A stretch of DNA of 6,339 nt, taken from positions 1 to 6,339 of the forward strand of contig JBJXGF010000281.1 in NCBI GenBank assembly GCA_046153015.1. The letters run 5' to 3'. The stretch is from JBJXGF01 sp046153015. Its GTDB lineage: Bacteria > Actinomycetota > Acidimicrobiia > Acidimicrobiales > CAIXPF01. Made by a program: the position numbers and the translations under genes. The notes below the pieces were generated by a model. That model was not told where the DNA came from, ran no database searches, and saw nothing but the letters and a program-made list of their open reading frames with translations. This document shows positions 1 through 5,573 of the stretch, in pieces. Positions within the stretch are counted from its first letter, which is position 1. Each line of letters opens with the position of its first letter.

Positions 1-1031
1 AGGGGCACCCGAGCGCTGATCATCGAGTCGAGATCGAGCCGGCCCTGCCGGTAGAGCTCCAGGTAGTTCGGCGCGTCGATGTGGAAGTGGTTCGACCCCA
101 TGATCGAACCCATGATCCGCTTCTCGAGGTAGAAGTGGCCGGGCTCCAACGTGAGGGTCTGACCGCGGGGGATGGCCCCCACGATCACGGCGAGGCCCCG
201 GGGAGCAAGGCTGTAGAAGCACTGGGCGGCCAGCGTGGCGTTGCCGACCGCGTCGAACGCGAAGTCGACCCCGCCCCGGCTCAGGCGCTTGATCTCGCGG
301 ACCACGTCGACATCGGGGTTGGCGGGGCCGACGTCGATCGTGTGGGTGGCGCCGAAGCGCCGGGCGATCTCGAGCTTGGCCGGGTGGATGTCGACCGCGA
401 TGATCTGGCGGGCCCCGGCGATGCGGGCGCCCTGGATCACCGAGTTGCCGACGCCGCCGGCGCCGAACACCACCACCGAGGAGCCGGGCGTGACCTGCGC
501 GGTGTTCAGCGCCGCGCCCACCCCGGTGGTGACCCCACAGCCCACGAGCGAGGCCCGGTCGAGGGGGATGTCGTCGTCGATCTTCACCACGGCCCGCTCG
601 TGCAGCAGCATCACCTCGCTGAAGCCGGCGAGGTCGGCGAACTGCGCCAGCTCCGAGCCGTCCTGGGACAGGCGGGGCTTGTCGCCCTTGCGCCGCCGGA
701 CCGCGCGGCGGTCGGTGCAGAGATGGGTGCGGCCGAGCAGGCACTGGTTGCAGCGCCCGCAGAACATCGAGGTGCAGGCGATCACGTGATCGCCGGGCTG
801 CACGGACTGCACGGCCGAGCCGACCTTCTCCACGACCCCGGCCGGCTCGTGGCCGGGCACGGTCGGCAGCGGCCCGGCGATGGCGCCCTGCATGAAGTGC
901 AGATCGCTGTGGCACACCCCGCACGCCGAGGTGCGCACGAGCACCTCCTCCGGCGCCGGCTCGTCGACCTCGATCTCCTCGAAGGTGACCGAGCTGCCGA
1001 TCTCGCGGAACACCGCCGCTTTCGCCTTCAT
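1..1031 (-). CDS. Zinc-dependent alcohol dehydrogenase (MDR superfamily), 3' end cut by window edge
   Basis: This is a cytoplasmic NAD(P)-dependent oxidoreductase that interconverts alcohols and aldehydes or ketones; the exact substrate cannot be read from sequence. The protein begins MKAKAAVFREIGSSV. Catalytic-zinc ligands are C40 (in CGVCHSD), H61 (in PGHEPAG) and C165 (in VGCGVTTG). Structural-zinc cysteines are C91, C94, C97 and C105. The Rossmann nucleotide loop GAGGVG is at 190-195 and is followed by D214 at the end of the second strand, which favours NAD over NADP. The long spacing between the structural zinc lobe and C165 resembles the class III/long-chain zinc ADH group often annotated in actinobacteria. 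About 343 residues are visible; relatives are usually about 365-375, so only the last C-terminal segment is missing. I chose the ATG at 1031; an in-frame GTG lies directly before it (1034) and a weak AGG lies 9 bases upstream. It follows the SDR gene by 20 bases, which suggests co-transcription. Confidence 0.93.
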   Translation of the reverse strand, partial: MKAKAAVFREIGSSVTFEEIEVDEPAPEEVLVRTSACGVCHSDLHFMQGAIAGPLPTVPGHEPAGVVEKVGSAVQSVQPGDHVIACTSMFCGRCNQCLLGRTHLCTDRRAVRRRKGDKPRLSQDGSELAQFADLAGFSEVMLLHERAVVKIDDDIPLDRASLVGCGVTTGVGAALNTAQVTPGSSVVVFGAGGVGNSVIQGARIAGARQIIAVDIHPAKLEIARRFGATHTIDVGPANPDVDVVREIKRLSRGGVDFAFDAVGNATLAAQCFYSLAPRGLAVIVGAIPRGQTLTLEPGHFYLEKRIMGSIMGSNHFHIDAPNYLELYRQGRLDLDSMISARVP

Positions 1032-1051
1032 CACGATACGCCTGCCTTGGT

Positions 1052-1903
1052 TCAGCGGCCCTCGGGCCGGTACAGCTTGATCGGCTGGTTCTTGACCATC
1101 CAGCCCTCGTTCTTGCGCCACGGCTTGCCGGTGAGCCAGCCGCCGTCGACCACGTGCGCGGCGCCGGTGACCCACTCGGAGTCGTCGCTGGCGAGGAACA
1201 GCGCCGTCTTGGCGATGAACATCGGGTCCCCGGCCTTGGGCATCGGCTGCGCGGCGGGCAACCGGTCGATCATCTTCGCCACCCGCGCGTCGACGGCCTC
1301 CCGGCCGATGTCGCTGATGGCCTTGCCCGAGGACAGCGGCGTGGGGATGATGCCCGGGCAGATGGCGTTGACCCGCACCAGGTTCTCGGCCAGCTCGTTC
1401 GCTGCGCTCTTCGTGAGCGTGATCACCGCCGACTTGGCGACGCTGTAGAGGTGGGCGCCCATCCCCGTCTGGATCCCGGCGACGCTGGCGGTGTTGATGA
1501 TGCTGCCCGAGCCCTGCGCCTTCATGATCGGCGCCGCGTGCTTGATGCCGAAGAACACGCCCTTCAGCAGCACGTCGAAGGTGAGATCCCACTCCTCCTC
1601 GCTGATGCCCTCGATCGGGCCCATCGCGCCCCCGAAGCCGGCGTTGTTGAACACCACGTCGAGGCTGCCCCAGCGGTCGCGCGCCTGCTGGAGGGCGCCG
1701 GCCACGTCGGCCTCCACCGTGACGTTCACGGGCCGGAAGTCGGCGTTCTCGCCGAGCGACGCGGCGTACTCCTCGCCGACCTCACGCTGCATGTCGGCGA
1801 TCAGCACCCGGGCGCCCTCGTCGACGAACAGCTTGGCCGTGGCGGCGCCGATGCCGCTCGCCCCGCCGGTGATGACCGCCACCTTGCCGTCGAGCCTGCC
1901 CAC
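1052..1903 (-). CDS. Classical short-chain dehydrogenase/reductase (SDR)
   Basis: This is an NAD(P)(H)-dependent oxidoreductase of about 283 residues, with substrate unknown. Visible motifs in order: cofactor loop TGGASGIG at 12-19; D37 after the second beta strand (VLIAD), suggesting NAD(H); NNAG at 86-89; catalytic S140, Y153 and K157 (YSVAK); a PG turn after RVNAIC; and a near-C-terminal DGGW. At the place of the Asn of the usual Asn-Ser-Tyr-Lys tetrad (DVNLKG) this protein has Leu112 (DVLLKG). A tail of roughly 25 residues after DGGW is longer than in minimal SDRs. I chose the GTG at 1903 because GGAGG (1914-1910) sits 6 bases upstream and the SDR fold begins at once (GRLDGKVAVITGG). The open frame extends to 2050, but that part overlaps the helicase 3' end and has no SDR character. 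The ADH gene follows after 20 bases, so the two probably act in the same pathway. Confidence 0.95.
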   Translation of the reverse strand: MGRLDGKVAVITGGASGIGAATAKLFVDEGARVLIADMQREVGEEYAASLGENADFRPVNVTVEADVAGALQQARDRWGSLDVVFNNAGFGGAMGPIEGISEEEWDLTFDVLLKGVFFGIKHAAPIMKAQGSGSIINTASVAGIQTGMGAHLYSVAKSAVITLTKSAANELAENLVRVNAICPGIIPTPLSSGKAISDIGREAVDARVAKMIDRLPAAQPMPKAGDPMFIAKTALFLASDDSEWVTGAAHVVDGGWLTGKPWRKNEGWMVKNQPIKLYRPEGR

Positions 1904-1907
1904 GTGA

Positions 1908-1915
1908 CCCCTCCC
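1908..1915 (-). promoter_or_regulatory. Strong ribosome binding site fixing the SDR start
   Basis: On the minus strand the sequence GGGAGGGG lies just upstream of GTCAC-GTG, leaving GGAGG six bases before the GTG at 1903. It is the clearest Shine-Dalgarno sequence before any of the main genes here, and it rules out the longer in-frame extension of the SDR towards 2050. Confidence 0.75.
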
Positions 1916-1937
1916 GTCGCTGTGATCCAACGGCGAG

Positions 1938-1943
1938 ACGCTA
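1938..1943 (-). promoter_or_regulatory. Candidate -10 box (TAGCGT) for the SDR-ADH operon
   Basis: TAGCGT matches the actinobacterial TANNNT -10 pattern and lies in the 50-base gap after the helicase stop codon. It would give a 5' leader of about 28 bases that includes the GGGAGGGG ribosome site. No good -35 hexamer is seen at 17-18 bases, where the sequence is already helicase coding sequence. This is a pattern match only. Confidence 0.25.
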
Positions 1944-1953
1944 GCCGCGCCGC

Positions 1954-3714
1954 TCAGGAGCAGGTGCAGGCGACGGTCTGATCCAGGGCCTGCCAGCGAT
2001 AGCGGGTAGGCGGCGACGCCGCGCCGCAGCCTGTGCAGGTGAGCCGCCACACCGAGCCGTCGCCGACGACCTCGAGCGGCGCGTCGCCGGTGGAGAGCCG
2101 CTTCGGCGCCGCCCGCGGGGTGGTGATCGCCGGCAGCTCCAGCTCGGGGGGGGCGAGATAGGGGCCGTCCCCCGGCGGGGGCAGGCGCGCGCCGAGGCGG
2201 TCGAGCACCGCAGCGGCGCGGCAGTCGGGCTCACCGAGGGCGTAGGCGAGGTAGGCGTAGGCGCCCTCGACGCCGAGGCGCTCGACCAGCGCCGCCTCCC
2301 ACGCGTCGGCCCCGGCCCCCGCGGCCTCCGCCTGCGCGGCGGCCGCCTGCGCGGCAACCGCGGCCAACCGTTCGGGGGCGGGCGGGTCGGCCGGGCCCGG
2401 CGCGTCGAGAAACGCCTCGATCTCAGCGAAGCACGACGCGTCGAACACCGCCGCCGCCTCGGAGATCTGCTCGATCTCCTCGACGAAGCCGTCACGCTCG
2501 CCGCGCAGCGCCGGGTCCTCCAGCGTGTCGCGGGCGAAGAGCACCACGAACCGGGCGCTCACCCCCGGGCGCTTGCGGCGCAGCACCCGGCCCATCCGCT
2601 GGATCATCTGGCGGCGGGTGCGGCTGGCGCTCACCACGATGCCGAGGTTGGCGTCGGGCACGTCGACCCCCTCGTCGAGCACCCGGGGCGCGGCCACCGC
2701 GTCGAGGCGGCCGGCCCGCAGATCCTCGAGGATGTCCTTGCGGTCCTGGCGGGCGGTGGCCCCGGTGATCAGCTCGATGCCCACGTGCGGGTCGAGCCGG
2801 TTGATGGCGTGATTGGCGGCGCGCACGGTCTCGGTGAAGACCAGCGCGCCCTCGGCCCGCTCGATGAGGCCGGCGAAGCGGCCGAGCACCTCGTGCTTGG
2901 CGCTGCTCTGCGCCACGATGTGGCGGCGCTTGGCGAACGCGTCGAGGTAGTCGCGCGCGGCCCGGCCGTCGGGGCCGGCGTCGAGCTCGGCGAGGCGGCC
3001 GACGCCGGCGAGGAACGCCCCGAACGGGCTGAGCGGCATGCCGGGCAGCGACCGCAGGCGGCGCCGGGCGGCCACGAGCTGCGCCTCGACCGCGAGGTAC
3101 TCCTGGCGCTCGTGGCGGGAGAGGGCCACGCCCACGAACGCGGCTCGGGGCCGGGCGCACACCCCGTCGGCGATCGCCTCGGCGAAGCCGTACCGCCAGC
3201 ACACCCCGCCGAAGTAGGGCAGCAGCAGCTCCTCGACCGCGTCGTCGCTGCGCTCGAGCGTGGCGGTGAGCCCCAGGCGCTCCTCGTAGCCGGCGAGCAG
3301 CGCCCGGCGCAGGACCGCGCCGCCGAAGCCGTGGCACTCGTCGGCCACCAGCAGCCCGCCGGCGGCGCCCTCGGGCGGCGCGGGGCGGTGCGACGCCGCC
3401 GAGTGACGGGTCGAGATCAGCACGTCGCATCCCTCCGGCGTGTCGCGGTACGCGTCGCCGAGGCGCCCGATCCTCGCCCCGGGCAGCGCGGCCCGCAGCC
3501 GGCCGTGCCACTGCTCCATCAGCACCCGGGACGGCGCCACCACGAGCACGAAGCGCCCCCGGCGGCGGGCGTCGGCGGCGGCGGCGAGGGCCACGTCGGT
3601 CTTGCCTGAGCCGGTGACCGCCTCGATCACGCCGCGCCGCCCGCAGCGCAGCCACGCGGTGAGCGCGTCGAGCTGCCAGCGGTACAGCTCCGACGGCGGG
3701 GGCGGGGCGGGCAT
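1954..3714 (-). CDS. SF2 DEAD/DEAH-type helicase (XPB/UvsW-like) with C-terminal four-cysteine motif
   Basis: This is an ATP-dependent nucleic-acid helicase or translocase of superfamily 2, about 586 residues, predicted cytoplasmic. Motifs in order: YRWQ at 11-14 (Q-like); Walker A AVTGSGKT at 32-39; Ia VVAPSRVLMEQW at 58-69; motif II DECH at 125-128; motif III LTAT at 149-152; motif V around 346-356 (LDEGVDVPDAN); and motif VI QMIQRMGRVLRRK at 369-381 with arginine fingers. The short N-terminus and motif spacing fit the SSL2/XPB/T4 UvsW/RadD-type group rather than RecG or RecQ. Residues about 440-475 form an Ala/Pro-rich linker, followed by a small helical region. The C-terminus has C560, C563, C583 and C585 (CxxC-x19-CxC), a possible zinc ribbon. 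Start: ATG at 3714; a GTG at 3726 in frame is an alternative and neither has a strong ribosome site. It lies 35 bases after dedA. A role in repair or recombination is inferred from the family, not shown here. Confidence 0.88.
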   Translation of the reverse strand: MPAPPPPSELYRWQLDALTAWLRCGRRGVIEAVTGSGKTDVALAAAADARRRGRFVLVVAPSRVLMEQWHGRLRAALPGARIGRLGDAYRDTPEGCDVLISTRHSAASHRPAPPEGAAGGLLVADECHGFGGAVLRRALLAGYEERLGLTATLERSDDAVEELLLPYFGGVCWRYGFAEAIADGVCARPRAAFVGVALSRHERQEYLAVEAQLVAARRRLRSLPGMPLSPFGAFLAGVGRLAELDAGPDGRAARDYLDAFAKRRHIVAQSSAKHEVLGRFAGLIERAEGALVFTETVRAANHAINRLDPHVGIELITGATARQDRKDILEDLRAGRLDAVAAPRVLDEGVDVPDANLGIVVSASRTRRQMIQRMGRVLRRKRPGVSARFVVLFARDTLEDPALRGERDGFVEEIEQISEAAAVFDASCFAEIEAFLDAPGPADPPAPERLAAVAAQAAAAQAEAAGAGADAWEAALVERLGVEGAYAYLAYALGEPDCRAAAVLDRLGARLPPPGDGPYLAPPELELPAITTPRAAPKRLSTGDAPLEVVGDGSVWRLTCTGCGAASPPTRYRWQALDQTVACTCS

Positions 3715-3722
3715 GGGCCCAT
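3713..3722. repeat. 10-bp perfect palindrome over the helicase start codon
   Basis: ATGGGCCCAT is its own reverse complement and includes the ATG start codon of the helicase gene. It may be chance in GC-rich DNA, or an operator or a start-site structure. Confidence 0.4.
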
Positions 3723-3724
3723 CC

Positions 3725-3730
3725 ACACTA
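3725..3730 (-). promoter_or_regulatory. Candidate -10 box (TAGTGT) for a near-leaderless helicase transcript
   Basis: TAGTGT fits TANNNT and ends ten bases before the ATG at 3714, so a transcript starting 6-8 bases downstream would have a leader of only a few bases. This would explain the missing Shine-Dalgarno sequence and would allow transcription independent of dedA. It overlaps the alternative GTG start at 3726, so the two cannot both be right. No -35 element is evident. Confidence 0.2.
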
Positions 3731-3732
3731 GA

Positions 3733-3745
3733 GCCGGGGCCCGGC
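3733..3745. repeat. Inverted repeat between dedA and the helicase gene
   Basis: GCCGGG and CCCGGC are perfect 6-base arms around a single central base in the 35-base gap after the dedA stop. As RNA it could fold only as a shorter stem (GCCGG/CCGGC, 3-base loop). There is no U-tract on the minus strand, so it is a weak terminator candidate; an operator is also possible. Confidence 0.4.
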
Positions 3746-3749
3746 GCCC

Positions 3750-4406
3750 TCATTCGCCGGGGTCGGCGGGGGGCAGGTCGCCGGCGGCGGCGAGGCGCGG
3801 GCGCAGCACCCGCCTCCACACGTAGAGGCCGACGAGCCCGACCACGGCCAGGATCAGCGCGCCCTGCATCAGCCCGACCACGTCGCCGACCCGTTCCCAG
3901 CGCTCGCCGAGCACGGCGCCGGCGCCGATCAGGGCGGTGTTCCACACCACGCTGCCGGCCACGCTGAGCGCGCTGAAGCGGGCGAAGGGCATCCGGCGGA
4001 ACCCGGCGGGGATCGACACCAGCGAACGGATGAGCGGCACACACCGGCCGATGAAGACCGCGGCGTCGGCCCGACGGTCGAACCACGCCTCCGCCCGGCG
4101 CAGGTCGTGCTCGCCGAGGCGGAGCCAGCGCCCGTAGCGCACCACGAAGCGGTGCAGGCGCACGGGGCCCACCGCCGCCGAGAGCGCGTAGAGGGCCCAC
4201 GCGCCGACCAGGGAGCCGGCGCTGGCCGCCGCGATCATGCCCGGCAGGGAGGCGTCGCCGCGGCCGGCCACGAAGCCGGCCAGGGGGAGCACCACCTCGG
4301 AGGGGATCGGCGGGAACACGTTCTCGACCGCGACGAGGACGGCGACGCCGAGATAGCCGAGCGTCTCGACGGTGCGGGCGACGCCGTCGGTCAGGTCGTT
4401 GAGCAT
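3750..4406 (-). CDS. DedA-family (VTT domain) membrane protein
   Basis: This is an integral inner-membrane protein of 218 residues. DedA/VTT proteins are now linked to lipid scrambling or flipping, including recycling of undecaprenyl phosphate, and to membrane homeostasis; which substrate applies here is unknown. Features: E28 and the re-entrant segment VENVFPPIPSE at 27-37; a hydrophobic segment at about 56-80; the family signature F118-x-G-R121-x2-P124-x2-R127 followed by P133-A-G135; then hydrophobic segments at about 144-167 (including G151 and W155-N156) and 178-198. The key acidic (E28, E37) and arginine (R121, R127) residues of the family are present, so it should be functional. Length is typical (about 200-220). 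The ATG at 4406 gives a normal N-terminus but has no convincing ribosome site. It lies 35 bases upstream of the helicase gene on the same strand and about 155 bases after the DUF2254 gene. Confidence 0.93.
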   Translation of the reverse strand: MLNDLTDGVARTVETLGYLGVAVLVAVENVFPPIPSEVVLPLAGFVAGRGDASLPGMIAAASAGSLVGAWALYALSAAVGPVRLHRFVVRYGRWLRLGEHDLRRAEAWFDRRADAAVFIGRCVPLIRSLVSIPAGFRRMPFARFSALSVAGSVVWNTALIGAGAVLGERWERVGDVVGLMQGALILAVVGLVGLYVWRRVLRPRLAAAGDLPPADPGE

Positions 4407-4490
4407 GAGTCGCCGAGCATGGGGTGCGCGCCTTCGTGGGCTGGAGGACGGGGGTGGAGCTGCGCTCGGAGAGCCCGAACGATCCGGCCC

Positions 4491-4496
4491 ACGCTA
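4491..4496 (-). promoter_or_regulatory. Candidate -10 box (TAGCGT) for dedA
   Basis: TAGCGT matches TANNNT and lies in the 155-base gap upstream of dedA, giving a leader of roughly 75-80 bases. The same hexamer occurs before the SDR gene at 1943-1938. No clear -35 element accompanies it. Confidence 0.25.
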
Positions 4497-4519
4497 TCGA
4501 CGCCGGCGCCGAGCCCGGA

Positions 4520-4545
4520 CCGAGCCGACGCTGATCTCGGCTCAG
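4520..4545 (-). terminator. Possible hairpin terminator after the DUF2254 gene
   Basis: On the minus strand GAGCCGA and TCGGCTC form a perfect 7-bp stem around an 8-base loop. It can be extended by a G-U and a G-C pair to nine pairs. It starts within 20 bases of the DUF2254 stop codon. There is no U-run after it, as is common in high-GC actinobacteria, so it may act as a 3'-end stabiliser rather than an intrinsic terminator. The neighbouring repeat copies offer alternative pairings. Confidence 0.45.
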
Positions 4546-4565
4546 CTCGGCTCAGCTCGGCTCAG
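4536..4565. repeat. Three tandem copies of a 10-bp repeat at the end of the DUF2254 gene
   Basis: CTCGGCTCAG is repeated exactly three times in a row. On the minus strand each copy carries a TGA, at 4564, 4554 and 4544. The first is the stop codon of the DUF2254 gene, and because the period is 10 the three stops fall in three different frames. The innermost copy also supplies one arm of the hairpin at 4520-4545. Confidence 0.9.
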
Positions 4566-5464
4566 CGCCCCCGGCGGAGGTCGAGCGCCAGGGCCCGTTC
4601 GGACGGGGCCAGGTCGGCGAGGCGGGCGTCGAGCAGGCGGAGCTGCGCCTCGAGCGCCGCCCGCCGCGAGGGGCCGCACACCTCGAGCAGGTCGCACAGC
4701 GCGCGCCGCAGCCGCCGGTGCACCCGTGCCGACCCCGCGCCCCAGTGGCGGATCTCGTCGAAGGCGAGGGGCGCCAGCTCGTCCCAGCCGCGCACGTTCA
4801 GCACCACCCGCAGGCGGCCCTCGTCGTCGACCAGCTCCGCCGGCGGTTCGGGCGGCGCCCCCTGAGAGGCGGCCCCCGAGTCTGCGGGGGCGCGTTCGTC
4901 GATCGCCTCGCGCGTCTCTTCGGCGATGCGGGCGATGATCGTCACCACCCGGATCGACTGGGCCATGTGGTGGATGTACTCCACGAACATCAAGACGCTG
5001 GCCGCCACCAGCACGAACGCGACGCTGATCGTCACGCCGGGCACGAACCGGTCGACCACGCCGTCCTCGCCGCGCACCGCCCGCAGGGCGGTCAGCGCGA
5101 ACACGAAGGTGGCGACGAACACGCCGAGCGAGAGCTGGGTGATCCAGTCCCGCAGGAAGCCGCGCACCGCCCGCGGCGAGAACTGGCTGCTGGTGAGCTG
5201 CAGCGCCACGATCGTGATCGAGAACACCAGGCCGGTGAAGCTGAGCATCGACGACGCGATGACCGACAGCACCGCGCGTGCGCTGTCGGGTCCGCCGGTG
5301 AACACGAACGGGGCGTTCTCCCGCTCGAAGCGCTCGTCGAGCTGCACGAGGAGGTGCGCGCCGACCGCGGCCAGCGCCACGAACCCGAGCGGCAGCGCGA
5401 AGAACGACTCGCGGAGCCGGCCCCAGGCCACCCGGGCTCGGCGCCGCCGGCGGCCGGCGCTCAC
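4562..5464 (-). CDS. Compact DUF2254-type membrane protein lacking the central soluble region
   Basis: This is a predicted inner-membrane protein of about 300 residues and of unknown function. The N-terminus is Arg-rich (5-11), followed by hydrophobic segments at about 21-42, 64-90, 111-130 and 144-163. Family hallmarks seen are SMLSFTGLVFSITIVALQLTSSQFSPR at 72-98 and EYIHHMAQSI at 162-171. From residue 214 it continues with the family's C-terminal module (GRLRVVL at 216-222, LAFDEIRHWGAGS at 233-245, RRAALEAQLRLLDA at 267-280). As I recall the family, members are about 400-450 residues and have between these parts a stretch with an RPRPGDFV-like motif and an LSPAVNDPTTA-like motif. Neither is present; instead there is a Pro/Ala/Ser-rich linker at about 193-212. 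Start: GTG at 5464 (GTG at 5431 is an alternative), without a good ribosome site. The open frame continues to 5971 but overlaps the divergent sensor gene. Confidence 0.82.
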   Translation of the reverse strand: MSAGRRRRRARVAWGRLRESFFALPLGFVALAAVGAHLLVQLDERFERENAPFVFTGGPDSARAVLSVIASSMLSFTGLVFSITIVALQLTSSQFSPRAVRGFLRDWITQLSLGVFVATFVFALTALRAVRGEDGVVDRFVPGVTISVAFVLVAASVLMFVEYIHHMAQSIRVVTIIARIAEETREAIDERAPADSGAASQGAPPEPPAELVDDEGRLRVVLNVRGWDELAPLAFDEIRHWGAGSARVHRRLRRALCDLLEVCGPSRRAALEAQLRLLDARLADLAPSERALALDLRRGR

Positions 5465-5471
5465 GGCCGGC

Positions 5472-5504
5472 TCAGCGGCCCGGGATGACGGCGCGTCGAC
5501 GCAT
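5472..5504 (-). other. Possible 10-codon leader ORF before the DUF2254 gene
   Basis: ATG at 5504 is preceded by GAGGG (5514-5510) with a 5-base spacer, a better start signal than that of the downstream gene. It encodes MRRRAVIPGR and stops with TGA seven bases before the GTG at 5464, in a different frame. It could couple translation to the DUF2254 gene. Alternatively it could show that the true start is this ATG and that a one-base indel in the sequence separates the frames. It is short and may be chance. Confidence 0.2.
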
Positions 5505-5560
5505 CGCAGCCCTCTACCCGCTGCGTCGCCCGCGCAACCAGGCGCGCCGGGGGCGGCGGC

Positions 5561-5566
5561 TACCGT
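5561..5566 (+). promoter_or_regulatory. Candidate -10 box (TACCGT) for a leaderless sensor transcript
   Basis: TACCGT fits TANNNT and ends seven bases before the GTG at 5574, the distance expected when transcription begins at the start codon itself. The gene has no usable Shine-Dalgarno sequence (GAGG at 5568-5571 leaves only two bases), which agrees with leaderless expression. No recognisable -35 hexamer is seen. Confidence 0.4.
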
Positions 5567-5573
5567 TGAGGCC

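Noticed and set aside
81..1448. Long plus-strand open frame across the ADH and SDR genes
   Set aside because: It is antisense to two genes with full catalytic motifs; its product is an Asp/His/Ala/Gly/Arg-rich shadow of high-GC codons with no domain.
1154..1981. Plus-strand open frame opposite the SDR gene
   Set aside because: It is the antisense shadow of the SDR gene; composition is typical of GC-rich antisense frames and there is no start signal.
1904..2050. Upstream extension of the SDR frame to an ATG at 2050
   Set aside because: It overlaps the helicase 3' end, has no SDR homology, and the GTG at 1903 has a strong ribosome site.
2239..2270. Imperfect GCCTAC repeats within the helicase gene
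   Set aside because: They encode an ordinary AYAYLAYAL helix and are explained by codon preference.
2785..3609. Plus-strand open frame opposite the helicase gene
   Set aside because: It is antisense to helicase motifs and has no recognisable domain.
2492..3655. Second minus-strand open frame inside the helicase gene
   Set aside because: It is a frame-shifted shadow almost entirely of Arg, Ala, Pro and Gly; the helicase motifs are in the other frame.
3715..4200. Upstream extension of the helicase frame to 4200
   Set aside because: It lies across the dedA gene and is Arg/Ala/Pro-rich shadow sequence; helicase similarity starts just after 3714.
1954..4406. dedA plus helicase as a defence island
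   Set aside because: There is no nuclease, toxin, phage or restriction gene nearby, and both families are common housekeeping-type genes.
4372..4938. Plus-strand open frames spanning the dedA/DUF2254 gap
   Set aside because: They are Arg/Pro/Ala-rich, antisense to the C-terminal module of the DUF2254 gene and lack a start signal.
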